A stretch of DNA of 7,064 nucleotides from Gammaproteobacteria bacterium (GCA_016927175.1 JAFGNC010000519.1:1-7064), one strand, 5' to 3'. Counted from the stretch's first letter, positions 1 to 6,626 are shown. The notes: a model not told the origin generated them from the sequence alone. Made by a program: numbers and translations.

Positions 1-350
1 ACGCCGTAGTTCGGCAGCACGTTCTTGCGATGCCGCGCGAGCACCTCGCCGTCGAGCAGCAGCGCGCCCGCGTTGTAGATGAACTCTCCCTGGTATTCCG
101 GATAGCCGATGTACATCGCGATGCCGGAGACACCGTTCAGCACGGTGTCGAACGCGGCTTCGACGCGAGTCCGCAGGCCCCGGTGCAGCAGCAGATCCTC
201 CGGCGGGTAGCCGGACAGCGTCAGCTCGGGAAACAGGATCAGCCTGCAACCGAGCGCGTCGCGGGCGTGCTGCGCGGCGTCCAGGATCTTGCGGGTGTTG
301 GCGTCTACGCCGCCGACGCGCGTGTTGATCTGCGCGAGCGCTATCTTCAC
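1..350 (-). CDS. nadE: Glutamine-dependent NAD+ synthetase, N-terminal part (runs off the left edge)
   Basis: The minus-strand reading frame from a GTG at 350 gives 116 residues beginning MKIALAQINTRVGG and continues past position 1. It is the nitrilase-like glutaminase domain of glutamine-dependent NAD+ synthetase, which releases ammonia from glutamine for amidation of nicotinate adenine dinucleotide, the last step of NAD biosynthesis in the cytoplasm. The motif FPELTLSGYPPEDLL (residues 40-54) carries the expected catalytic Glu42, and RKNVLPNYG (108-116) carries the expected catalytic Lys109. The catalytic Cys and the C-terminal ATP-pyrophosphatase domain lie outside the window. The GTG start is chosen because the protein begins there at the usual family N-terminus and because GAGG lies 7 bases upstream on the minus strand. 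It is the third gene on this strand after sucC and sucD, separated from sucD by 168 bp containing a terminator-like palindrome, so it is probably transcribed separately. Confidence 0.9.
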   Translation of the reverse strand, partial: MKIALAQINTRVGGVDANTRKILDAAQHARDALGCRLILFPELTLSGYPPEDLLLHRGLRTRVEAAFDTVLNGVSGIAMYIGYPEYQGEFIYNAGALLLDGEVLARHRKNVLPNYG

Positions 351-403
351 CGATCTGCCTCTACGTGCGGGTCGCAGAAAGTATCGTTGCTAAAAAGGTG
401 CGA

Positions 404-452
404 AAAAGGGGTCAGGGCCCTTTTCGCGCAGAAAAGGGCCCTGACCCCTTTT
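404..452. repeat. Perfect inverted repeat, 22-bp arms and 5-base loop; dispersed-palindrome type, terminator-like
   Basis: Arms 404-425 and 431-452 are exact reverse complements (core ggggtcagggccctttt) around the loop gcgca. On the minus strand the stem is followed by a run of five T (407-403), so it could end sucCD transcription before nadE. It is much longer and more perfect than an ordinary terminator. From memory, AAAAGGGGTCAG(A/G)GCCCTTTT-type palindromes recur between genes in many GC-rich gammaproteobacterial genomes and near REP-associated tyrosine transposases. Assignment to that dispersed class is inference, because only one copy is visible here. Confidence 0.75.
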
Positions 453-474
453 CCTGCATCGGTCCGCGCATGCC

Positions 475-512
475 GGAAAGGGCTCCGCCCCTTTGTTCCT
501 TCGGCCCTTTCC
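475..512. repeat. Second, weaker stem-loop just downstream of sucD
   Basis: Arms ggaaagggc (475-483) and gccctttcc (504-512) are exact reverse complements. An alternative internal pairing is aaaggg (477-482) with cccttt (489-494). It begins 7 bases past the sucD stop on the minus strand and has no T-run after it. It may protect the sucCD 3' end or be a degenerate relative of the larger palindrome at 404-452, with which it shares an AAAGGGC/GCCCTTT core. Confidence 0.45.
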
Positions 513-518
513 CGCGCC

Positions 519-1388
519 TCAGTCGAGCGCCTTCGCCATCGCGTCGCCGAGCTCCGCGAGCGAGCGCACGGTCGTGACGCCGGCCTTCTCGAGCGCGCGG
601 TACTTGTCCACCGCCGTGCCCTTGCCCCCCGAGATGATCGCGCCGGCATGGCCCATGCGCTTGCCCGGCGGGGCCGTGACGCCGGCGATGTACGCGACGA
701 CCGGCTTCGTGACCTTCTGCGCAATGTACTCCGCCGCGGCCTCCTCGTCCGTGCCGCCGATCTCACCGACCATGATGATGCCGCGCGTGTCCGGGTCCGC
801 CTCGAACATCTCGAGGCAGTCGATGAAGTTCATGCCGCGGACCGGGTCGCCGCCGATGCCGACGCACGTCGTCTGGCCGAGCCCGCGGACCGTGGTCTGC
901 GACACGGCTTCGTAAGTCAGCGTGCCCGACCGCGATACGATGCCGATCGAGCCCGGCTGATGGATCGATCCCGGCATGATGCCGATCTTGCAGGCGCCCG
1001 GCGTGATGATGCCGGGGCAGTTCGGGCCGATCAGCCGGCAGTCGTAATCCTTCAGCACGGCCTTGACGCGGACCATGTCGAGCACCGGCACGCCTTCGGT
1101 GATGCAGACCACGAGCTCGACGCCGGCGTCCGCCGCCTCGAGGATCGCGTCCGCGGCGAACGGCGCGGGCACGTAGATCATGCTGACCGTGGCACCCGTC
1201 TCCCGCGCGGCTTCCTTGACCGTGTCGAAAACCGGCAGGCCGAGGTGCTCGCTGCCGCCGCGGCCGGGCGTCACGCCCGCGACGACCTTCGTGCCGTACT
1301 CGAGGCACTGCTGCGTGTGGAACGAGCCCTGCTTGCCGGTCAGGCCCTGCGTGAGGACTTTAGTGTCGGCGCCGACCAGGATGCTCAT
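519..1388 (-). CDS. sucD: Succinyl-CoA synthetase, alpha subunit
   Basis: This 289-residue protein matches the full length of the SucD family. SucC and SucD together interconvert succinyl-CoA and succinate with substrate-level phosphorylation of ADP or GDP in the TCA cycle. The N-terminal CoA-binding Rossmann fold shows QGLTGKQG (residues 14-21), followed by the conserved YVPAPF (72-77), IGPNCPGIITPG (120-131) and SRSGTLTYEA (152-161). The phosphorylated active-site histidine is His247 within GKRMGHAGAIISGGKGTA (242-259). All key motifs are present and uninterrupted. The ATG overlaps the sucC stop as ATGA, so the two genes should be translationally coupled and made in equal amounts. The gene ends 168 bp before nadE on the same strand, with two stem-loops in that spacer. 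Confidence 0.98.
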   Translation of the reverse strand: MSILVGADTKVLTQGLTGKQGSFHTQQCLEYGTKVVAGVTPGRGGSEHLGLPVFDTVKEAARETGATVSMIYVPAPFAADAILEAADAGVELVVCITEGVPVLDMVRVKAVLKDYDCRLIGPNCPGIITPGACKIGIMPGSIHQPGSIGIVSRSGTLTYEAVSQTTVRGLGQTTCVGIGGDPVRGMNFIDCLEMFEADPDTRGIIMVGEIGGTDEEAAAEYIAQKVTKPVVAYIAGVTAPPGKRMGHAGAIISGGKGTAVDKYRALEKAGVTTVRSLAELGDAMAKALD

Positions 1389-2554
1389 GCCGCGGCCCCC
1401 GCGAGCTCGACGGCCTTCCTGGCGGCATCCGTAAGATCCGCGGCCGCGACGATGTCGAAGCCGCTGTCGGCGAGGAGCTGCCGCCCCTTTTCGACATTCG
1501 TGCCCTCGAGCCGCACGACGACCGGCACGCCGACGTGCACTTCCTTGACGGCCGCGATGACGCCCTCGGCGATCAGATCGCAGCGCACGATTCCCCCGAA
1601 AATATTCACCAGTATTGCCTTGACCTTGTCGTTAGTCAGGATGATGTTGAACGCTTCCTTGACGCGCTCCGCCGTCGCGCCGCCGCCGACGTCGAGGAAG
1701 TTCGCGGGCTCGCCGCCGTGCAGCTTGATCAGGTCCATCGTGCCCATCGCGAGGCCCGCTCCGTTGACCATGCACGCGATATTGCCGTCGAGCGACACGT
1801 AGTTCAGGTCGTGCTCGTGGGCGCGGCGCTCCTTCTCGTCCTCCTGCGCGACGTCGCGCATGCCGGCGAGCCGCTGCTGGCGGAACAGCGCGTTGTCCTC
1901 GACGTTGATCTTCGCGTCGAGCGCGACGACCTCGCCGCTCTTGGTCACGATCAGCGGGTTGATCTCGACGAGGCTCGCATCGCAGTCGGCGAAGAGCTTC
2001 ACGAGCTTCGCGAGAATCGAGTGCAGCTGCCCCTGCTGGGCCTTCTCGAGGCCGAGGCCGAAGGCGATCTGCCGCGCCTGATAAGGCTGCAGGCCCGCCG
2101 CCGGGTGCAGGAAGACGGTGCTGATCTTCTCCGGCGTCCTGGCCGCGACCTCCTCGATGTCCATGCCGCCCGCCGCGGACGCCATGATCGCGATCTTCTC
2201 GGACGCGCGGTCGACGACCAGGCTCAAATACAGCTCCCGGTCGATCTCGGAGCCCGACTCGACGTAGACGCGGTCGATCGGCAGCCCGTCCGGGCCGCTC
2301 TGATGCGTCACGAGCCGCCGGCCGAGCATGCCCTTCGCGTGCTCCGCGACCTCCTCCACGGACTTCGCGAGCTTGACGCCGCCCGCCTTGCCGCGCCCGC
2401 CGGCATGCACCTGCGCCTTGACGACCCACAGCGGCCCGCCGAGCGCCTCGGCGGCCTTCGCGGCCTCGTCTACGCTGGCCGCGACGCGGCCCTCGGGGAT
2501 CGGAATGCCGTACTCGGCGAACAGCGCTTTCGACTGATATTCGTGGAGGTTCAT
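1385..2554 (-). CDS. sucC: Succinyl-CoA synthetase (ADP-forming), beta subunit
   Basis: This 389-residue protein is the ATP-grasp subunit of succinyl-CoA synthetase and the partner of SucD. The start at 2554 gives the family-typical MNLHEYQSKALF. The open frame extends further upstream to 3259, but that part lies antisense to pilS and does not resemble SucC. The nucleotide-binding region includes Lys46 in WVVKAQVHAGGRGKAGGVK (43-61). The metal ligands are in VEINPL (Glu197, Asn199) and LDAKINVEDNA (Asp213). The C-terminal ligase domain shows GNIACMVNGAGLAMGTMD (257-274) and NIFGGIVRCDLIAEG (317-331). Nucleotide specificity (ATP or GTP) cannot be read by eye. No clear Shine-Dalgarno sequence precedes the ATG, which is unusual for a highly expressed gene. 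The gene is divergent from pilS and heads the sucCD pair. Confidence 0.97.
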   Translation of the reverse strand: MNLHEYQSKALFAEYGIPIPEGRVAASVDEAAKAAEALGGPLWVVKAQVHAGGRGKAGGVKLAKSVEEVAEHAKGMLGRRLVTHQSGPDGLPIDRVYVESGSEIDRELYLSLVVDRASEKIAIMASAAGGMDIEEVAARTPEKISTVFLHPAAGLQPYQARQIAFGLGLEKAQQGQLHSILAKLVKLFADCDASLVEINPLIVTKSGEVVALDAKINVEDNALFRQQRLAGMRDVAQEDEKERRAHEHDLNYVSLDGNIACMVNGAGLAMGTMDLIKLHGGEPANFLDVGGGATAERVKEAFNIILTNDKVKAILVNIFGGIVRCDLIAEGVIAAVKEVHVGVPVVVRLEGTNVEKGRQLLADSGFDIVAAADLTDAARKAVELAGAAA

Positions 2555-2705
2555 TAGGTTGACGTTTTGTCCAGGTGCGGCGTGAGGGGCGCTATTGTCC
2601 ACGAAACCGCCGGGGATGGGAAAGGGGTGGCAGCGGCGCCGCAGGCGTACTCGTCGGGACGGGTTACGGCGAAAAACGGCGGCGACACCGTTATGATTCG
2701 CGCAC
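2555..2705. promoter_or_regulatory. Divergent spacer between sucC and pilS, with a candidate pilS -10 box
   Basis: This 151-bp spacer must carry the promoters for sucCD (minus) and pilS (plus). For pilS the only good element is TATGAT at 2692-2697 (5 of 6 to the sigma-70 -10 box), ending just 8 bases before the ATG at 2706. No convincing -35 hexamer lies 16-18 bp upstream. The heptamer TTGTCCA occurs twice (2567-2573 and 2595-2601), starts 28 bp apart, near the sucC side, and could be a regulator half-site. No clear sigma-70 promoter for sucCD was found. Confidence 0.4.
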
Positions 2706-4382
2706 ATGTCAGCCGTCGACCTATCGAGGCCCGCGCACGCCGCGAAGGGCCGCAGCGACGCCGCCGGAAACGCCGAGCCGGGCGTATTCGCGTGGAGGGT
2801 CCTTGCGCTGCTGAACCTGTTCCGGCTGTCGCTCGGAGCGGTGCTGCTGCTGACCTTCCTGCTGGTAGACCCGCCGCGGCTCGTCGGCGACGTCGATCCG
2901 GGGCTCGCGGTGCGGGCTCTGGTCGCGATGATCGCCGTCGGCTGCCTGGAGATGGCCTTCCTGCATTGGCGCCGGCCGGGCGTAGAGACGCAGACGTATC
3001 TGATGTTCGGCGCGGACCTCGCGCTGATCATCGCTCTGGTGCACGCGAGCGGCGGCATGTCGAGCGGCATCGGCGGCCTCGTCGTCGTGTCCGTCGGCGC
3101 CATCGCGGCCCTGGTGCCGGCGCGGCGGGCGTTTTTCTTCGCCGCCGTCACGACGATCGCGCTGCTGCTGGAGCAGACCTTCGCGCAGCTCTCGGGCGTC
3201 ACGCAGAGCGAGCAATTCGCCGCCGCCGGTATCCTCGGGCTCGTCACGTTCCTGATCACCGCCGTCGCACAGCTCGTGCGGCACCGGATCGTCGAGACCG
3301 AGGCGCTGGCCGAGCAGCGGGGGGTGGACCTCGCGAACCTCGTCGAGCTGAACGACTACGTGATCCAGCACCTGCGCGAGAGCATCGTCGTCGTGGACGG
3401 CGACGACCGCGTGCGGCTCATGAACGAGTCCGCGGTCAAGCATTTCGGCGTTGACGGCCGGGACGGTGCGGCGACCCTCGATCAGGTCTCGGACGAGCTC
3501 GCGGAGCGGCTCGCCGAGTGGCGGCGCGACGGCGCGGTGGAACGCTCCGGAGGACCGTTCCCCGCGGCCGACGGAGCCACGATGATCCGCCCCCACTTCG
3601 CGCCGCTCGGGTCCGGCCGCGCCGGCGGCGTCGTGGTTTTCCTCGAGGACACCTCGTTGATCGCCGAGCGGGTGCAGCAGACCAAGCTCGCCGCCCTCGG
3701 TCGCCTCAGTGCCAGCATCGCGCACGAGATCCGCAACCCGATCGGCGCGATGAGCCACGCCGGCCAGCTGCTGGCCGAGTCCGACGCCATCGGCGCCGCC
3801 GACAAGCGCCTGACCGACATCATCCGGGTCAACGCGACGCGCGTCAGCCAGATCGTAGAGAGCGTGCTGTCGCTGTCCCGCCGGGACAAGACGCAGCCCG
3901 AGCGGCTGCAGCTGAAGCCGTGGATCCAGGACTTCGCGCGCGAGTTCGTCGAGACGCAGGAGCTGTACGAGGGCGCGGTTCGGGTGACCGAGGAAGCCAT
4001 CGATCTCGACGTGCAGATGGACCCGACTCACCTGCACCAGATCGTCTGGAACCTGTGCGACAACGCCGTCAAGTACGCGAGCCTCGCGGCCGGCGCGATC
4101 TCGGTCGAGCTGACGTCCGGTGTCATCGAGACGTCTGGGAGGCCCTATCTGGAGATTGCGGATCGCGGCCCAGGGATCCAGCCCGACAAGACCGAGCAGA
4201 TCTTCGAGCCGTTCTTCACGAGCCAGCCCGGCGGGACCGGGCTCGGGCTCTACATCACGCGGGAACTGTGCGAACGGAACGGCGCTACGTTACGCTACGC
4301 CCCGCGGCCGGGGGGCGGCAGCGTGTTCCGGATCGTGTTCGCGGATCCGGACCGGTGGCAGGGGGGCGACGGCGGCGCGTGA
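2706..4382 (+). CDS. pilS: Type IV pilus sensor histidine kinase PilS
   Basis: This 558-residue inner-membrane kinase is the sensor that phosphorylates PilR to switch on pilin transcription. A cytoplasmic lead of about 30 residues is followed by six hydrophobic segments near 32-54, 69-88, 99-114, 121-138, 142-158 and 172-192, the layout described for PilS. A PAS-like region follows (about 213-316, with DYVIQHLRESIVVVD at 217-231). The kinase core has the H-box SASIAHEIRNP with phospho-acceptor His340, the N-box NLCDNAVKYA (449-458), the G1 box DRGPGI (487-492), the F-box IFEPFFTS (499-506) and the G2 box GGTGLGL (509-515). All catalytic boxes are intact. The ATG at 2706 has no Shine-Dalgarno sequence. 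The usual partner gene pilR lies not immediately downstream but 885 bp away, beyond a toxin-antitoxin cassette. The name rests on architecture plus the pilR and pilA neighbours. Confidence 0.95.
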   Translation: MSAVDLSRPAHAAKGRSDAAGNAEPGVFAWRVLALLNLFRLSLGAVLLLTFLLVDPPRLVGDVDPGLAVRALVAMIAVGCLEMAFLHWRRPGVETQTYLMFGADLALIIALVHASGGMSSGIGGLVVVSVGAIAALVPARRAFFFAAVTTIALLLEQTFAQLSGVTQSEQFAAAGILGLVTFLITAVAQLVRHRIVETEALAEQRGVDLANLVELNDYVIQHLRESIVVVDGDDRVRLMNESAVKHFGVDGRDGAATLDQVSDELAERLAEWRRDGAVERSGGPFPAADGATMIRPHFAPLGSGRAGGVVVFLEDTSLIAERVQQTKLAALGRLSASIAHEIRNPIGAMSHAGQLLAESDAIGAADKRLTDIIRVNATRVSQIVESVLSLSRRDKTQPERLQLKPWIQDFAREFVETQELYEGAVRVTEEAIDLDVQMDPTHLHQIVWNLCDNAVKYASLAAGAISVELTSGVIETSGRPYLEIADRGPGIQPDKTEQIFEPFFTSQPGGTGLGLYITRELCERNGATLRYAPRPGGGSVFRIVFADPDRWQGGDGGA

Positions 4383-4419
4383 GCTCGAGCGGCTACCGGG
4401 AGGTGGCACTACGGCTGAG

Positions 4420-4465
4420 TTGGCAGACGCCGCATCAGCGTGGTAGTGTGTAACGGCTTACACAC
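4420..4465 (+). promoter_or_regulatory. Toxin-antitoxin promoter with overlapping palindromic operator
   Basis: A candidate sigma-70 promoter has -35 TTGGCA (4420-4425; 5 of 6 to consensus) and a weak -10 TAGTGT (4444-4449) at 18-bp spacing. A perfect inverted repeat, GTGTGTAA (4446-4453) / TTACACAC (4458-4465) with a 4-base centre, overlaps the -10 and the expected start. Ribbon-helix-helix antitoxins commonly bind such palindromes and repress their own operon, often with the toxin as co-repressor. The operator lies 24 bp before the antitoxin ATG. The palindrome is directly visible. Its role is inferred. Confidence 0.7.
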
Positions 4466-4489
4466 CCCGCCGACGCGGCAGGACGACTC

Positions 4490-4720
4490 ATGAGCCGACG
4501 CATCAATGTCATGATCGACGACGATACATGGCAGCTGATCGAGAAAATACCGGCCGGCGAGCGCAGCCGCACCGTCAACGATGCGCTTCGGGCATGGGCC
4601 CGGCGCGGTCGGCGTCGAGACGCGGTCGCCGCCATGGAGGCGCTGCGTGCCCAACTGCCAGAGGTCAGCACGTCGGAAGTTGCAAGGTGGATTCGCGAGG
4701 ATAGGGACGGCGCCCACTGA
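4490..4720 (+). CDS. Ribbon-helix-helix (CopG/VapB-like) antitoxin
   Basis: This 76-residue protein begins SRRINVMIDDDTWQLIEKIP, a short beta strand followed by helix-turn-helix-like amphipathic segments typical of ribbon-helix-helix DNA-binding antitoxins. The second helix is near SRTVNDALRAWARRG (26-40). The C-terminal tail (about 41-76, VSTSEVARWIRED near 59-71) would be the part that wraps and neutralises the toxin. AGGA (4480-4483) lies 6 bases before the ATG. Its TGA overlaps the ATG of the PIN toxin by one base, the classic antitoxin-first operon. It should bind the palindrome at 4446-4465 and repress its own promoter. The exact antitoxin family cannot be fixed by eye. Antitoxin function is inferred mostly from the toxin partner. 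Confidence 0.8.
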   Translation: MSRRINVMIDDDTWQLIEKIPAGERSRTVNDALRAWARRGRRRDAVAAMEALRAQLPEVSTSEVARWIREDRDGAH

Positions 4721-5166
4721 TGGCGCTCCCTGTCGTGGTGCCCGATGCCTCGGTCCTGTTGAAGTGGGTGCTGCCGTCGCACGACGAGCCGGAAGCCGAT
4801 CGGGCGCTGTCACTGAGAGACGCGATCGCCGAAGAGACCGTCCAGGCACTGCTGCCGGGGCTGTGGCTCTATGAGGTGGGTAATACGCTGGCTCGCAGAT
4901 TCCCGGAGCATGCGGAGGCATCCCTCCGGGCACTGGTGAAGTTCCAGATCGAGGAAGCGCAGCCCACCGCGCGATGGCTCGAGACTGTGCTGGCTTTAAC
5001 GCGCGATTATGGCGTGACATTTTATGATGCGTCGTACCATGCCGTTGCAATCGTGCATGGGGGTGTATTCATAACGGCCGACCGGCGGTATGTCGGGCAT
5101 GTTGGGGGGGAGGGATCAATCAATTTGCTTGAGGAGTGGTCGCCTCCATCAGCCGCCGTCGGCTGA
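4720..5166 (+). CDS. vapC: PIN-domain ribonuclease toxin (VapC-like)
   Basis: This 148-residue protein is a full-length PIN-domain protein of the VapC type, a magnesium-dependent endoribonuclease that in known cases cuts tRNA or rRNA and arrests growth when its antitoxin is lost. The four acidic active-site residues are present: Asp9 in VVPDASVLLKW, Glu52 in LWLYEVGNTLARR, Asp103 in VTFYDASYHAVA and Asp121 in FITADRRY. No residue loss suggests inactivation. Its ATG overlaps the antitoxin stop by one base (TGATG), so translation is probably coupled. The codons (for example ttt tat gat gcg tcg, gtattcataacg) are less GC-biased than in pilS or pilR, consistent with acquisition by transfer. A seven-G run at 5104-5110 lies in the C-terminal part. 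A hairpin spans the stop codon. The target RNA cannot be predicted. Confidence 0.9.
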   Translation: MALPVVVPDASVLLKWVLPSHDEPEADRALSLRDAIAEETVQALLPGLWLYEVGNTLARRFPEHAEASLRALVKFQIEEAQPTARWLETVLALTRDYGVTFYDASYHAVAIVHGGVFITADRRYVGHVGGEGSINLLEEWSPPSAAVG

Positions 5167-5167
5167 T
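5148..5167 (+). terminator. Stem-loop across the vapC stop codon, possible weak terminator or attenuator
   Basis: ATCAGCCG (5148-5155) and CGGCTGAT (5160-5167) form a perfect 8-bp stem with a CCGT tetraloop. It is followed by CTTTCC, a poor U-run, so any termination would be partial. It includes the vapC TGA (5164-5166) and lies about 100 bp before pilR, where it could limit read-through from the cassette and from pilS into pilR. Confidence 0.45.
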
Positions 5168-5197
5168 CTTTCCGTACCGTCGGCGGATCCTTCGGCA
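5156..5197. repeat. Two tandem imperfect copies of a 21-bp unit at the cassette/pilR junction
   Basis: Copies at 5156-5176 and 5177-5197 agree at 17 of 21 positions. Both start ccgtcggc and contain gatc then a ttc-rich stretch. The first copy overlaps the right arm of the vapC hairpin. This could be a duplication scar at the downstream edge of the inserted cassette, or a pair of protein-binding sites in front of pilR. Confidence 0.5.
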
Positions 5198-5267
5198 AGC
5201 AGGCGAGACGCGGAGCAAACCACCGCATCTCGGCACGATACGAACGACAACGAATGAACGCGAAGCC

Positions 5268-6626
5268 ATGAAACCGACCGCTCTCGTCGTCGACGACGAA
5301 CCGGACATCTGTGAGCTTTTGTCGATCACGCTCGAGCGCATGGACATCGCGGCGCGCACCTGCACGGACGTCGCCAGCGCCAAGCAGGCGCTGGCTGCCG
5401 AGCACTTCGACCTTTGCCTGACCGACATGCGGCTGCCGGACGGCGACGGCCTCGAGCTCGTCGAATGGATGCAGCGGCAGGCGCCCGGGACGCCGGTCGC
5501 CGTGATCACGGCCCACGGCAGCGTCGAGACCGCCGTCAAGGCGCTGAAGGTCGGGGCGTTCGACTTCGTGTCGAAGCCGCTCGATCTGAACGACCTGCGA
5601 AAGCTCGTCACGGCCGCGCTGAAGCTGAAGGGCGAGACGGCGCCGCGGGGGACGGCGGCGCAGGAGCTGGTCGGGGCGTCGCCCGCGATCGAGCGCGTGC
5701 GGGCCATGATCCGCAAGGTTGCGCGGAGCCAGGCGCCCGTGCACATCTCCGGCGAGTCCGGCACCGGCAAGGAGCTCGTCGCGCGGATGATTCACGAGGC
5801 GGGGCCGCGGCGCGACGGGCCGTTCGTGCCGATCAACTGCGGCGCGATCCCGACCGAGCTGATGGAAAGCGAGTTCTTCGGGCACCGCAAGGGCGCATTC
5901 ACCGGGGCCGTCGGCGACAAGGTCGGCCTGGTGCAGACGGCCGAGGGCGGCACGCTGTTCCTCGACGAGGTGGCCGACCTGCCGCTACACATGCAGGTCA
6001 AGCTGCTGCGCGTGATCCAGGAGAAATCGATCCGCCCGGTCGGCCAGACCAGCGAGCTGCCGATCGACGTCCGGATCCTGAGCGCGACGCACAAGGACCT
6101 CGGCGAGCTCGTCGCGGAAGGCAGCTTCCGCGAGGACCTCTACTACCGGATCAACGTGATCGAGCTGCACGTGCCGCCGCTGCGCGAGCGCGGCGACGAC
6201 GTGCTGATGCTGGCCCACCGCGTGCTGTCGCGCCTCGCGGCCGTGCAGGGCGTGCCGACCCCGCGGCTGACGAAGGCGGCGCAGGCGGCGCTGCTCGGCT
6301 ACAGGTTTCCGGGGAACGTGCGCGAGCTCGAGAATATTCTCGAGCGGGCGCTGACGCTGTGCTCCGGGGACCAGATCGACGTCGAGGATATTCAGCTGCG
6401 GCCGGCGCACGAGGATGACGCGGCGCGCGGGGCGGGAGTTGCGGGTGCCGGCCTTGCCGGGCCCGGCGATGGGGCGCCGCTCGGCACGCAGCTCGAGGAA
6501 ATCGAGCGCGACGCGATCGTCAAGGCGCTCGAGCAGACGCGTTACAACAAGACCGCGGCGGCGCAGGTGCTCGGGATCAGCTTTCGGGCGCTGCGGTATC
6601 GGATCAAGAAGCTCGGGATCGAATAG
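5268..6626 (+). CDS. pilR: Sigma-54-dependent response regulator PilR
   Basis: This 452-residue NtrC-class activator is the regulator partner of PilS and turns on pilA transcription by sigma-54 RNA polymerase. An N-terminal receiver domain (about 4-118) has the acidic pair Asp9/Asp10, phospho-acceptor Asp53 in CLTDMRLPDGDG, Thr81 and Lys103. The AAA+ domain (about 133-365) has Walker A GESGTGKE (162-169), the sigma-54 contact loop GAFTGA (209-214), Walker B GGTLFLDEV (227-235) and the arginine-finger region FREDLYYRIN (287-296). An Ala/Gly-rich linker (about 384-405) leads to a Fis-type helix-turn-helix (YNKTAAAQVLGISFRALRYRIKKLG, 426-450). The frame is open from a GTG at 5136, but MKPTALVVDDEPD at 5268 is the natural receiver start. 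Its ribosome site is weak (GAAG). It lies 101 bp past vapC and has no obvious promoter of its own. Confidence 0.96.
   Translation: MKPTALVVDDEPDICELLSITLERMDIAARTCTDVASAKQALAAEHFDLCLTDMRLPDGDGLELVEWMQRQAPGTPVAVITAHGSVETAVKALKVGAFDFVSKPLDLNDLRKLVTAALKLKGETAPRGTAAQELVGASPAIERVRAMIRKVARSQAPVHISGESGTGKELVARMIHEAGPRRDGPFVPINCGAIPTELMESEFFGHRKGAFTGAVGDKVGLVQTAEGGTLFLDEVADLPLHMQVKLLRVIQEKSIRPVGQTSELPIDVRILSATHKDLGELVAEGSFREDLYYRINVIELHVPPLRERGDDVLMLAHRVLSRLAAVQGVPTPRLTKAAQAALLGYRFPGNVRELENILERALTLCSGDQIDVEDIQLRPAHEDDAARGAGVAGAGLAGPGDGAPLGTQLEEIERDAIVKALEQTRYNKTAAAQVLGISFRALRYRIKKLGIE

Noticed and set aside
380..385. GATACT on the minus strand as a nadE -10 box
   Set aside because: Only four of six bases match and no -35 hexamer is found at a proper distance.
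30..1802. Long plus-strand open frame of 590 residues
   Set aside because: It is antisense to nadE, the palindrome, sucD and sucC. The translation is Arg/Ala/Asp-rich low-complexity sequence typical of GC-rich antisense frames, with no family resemblance.
2555..3259. Upstream extension of the sucC frame
   Set aside because: It would run antisense through the start of pilS. SucC homologues begin at MNLHEYQ, which is the ATG at 2554.
2721..4037. 438-residue minus-strand frame opposite pilS
   Set aside because: It is a mirror of the GC-rich pilS coding sequence. Its composition (Arg, Asp, Gln, His) is that of an antisense shadow.
5104..5110. Seven-G run in vapC as a phase-variation switch
   Set aside because: The run is short, it is in frame here, and six-G runs also occur in pilS (4310 region and 4361 region). 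A slip would only alter the toxin's C-terminus. There is no evidence of variation in a single sequence.
4430..5229. CCGCATC at 4430-4436 and 5223-5229 as a possible target-site duplication flanking the cassette
   Set aside because: Seven bases shared in GC-rich DNA over this distance can occur by chance, and neither copy sits next to an inverted repeat or a transposase gene.
5136..5267. 44-residue N-terminal extension of PilR from a GTG
   Set aside because: It overlaps the end of vapC and the hairpin, is Arg-rich without family likeness, and the receiver domain starts naturally at the ATG at 5268.
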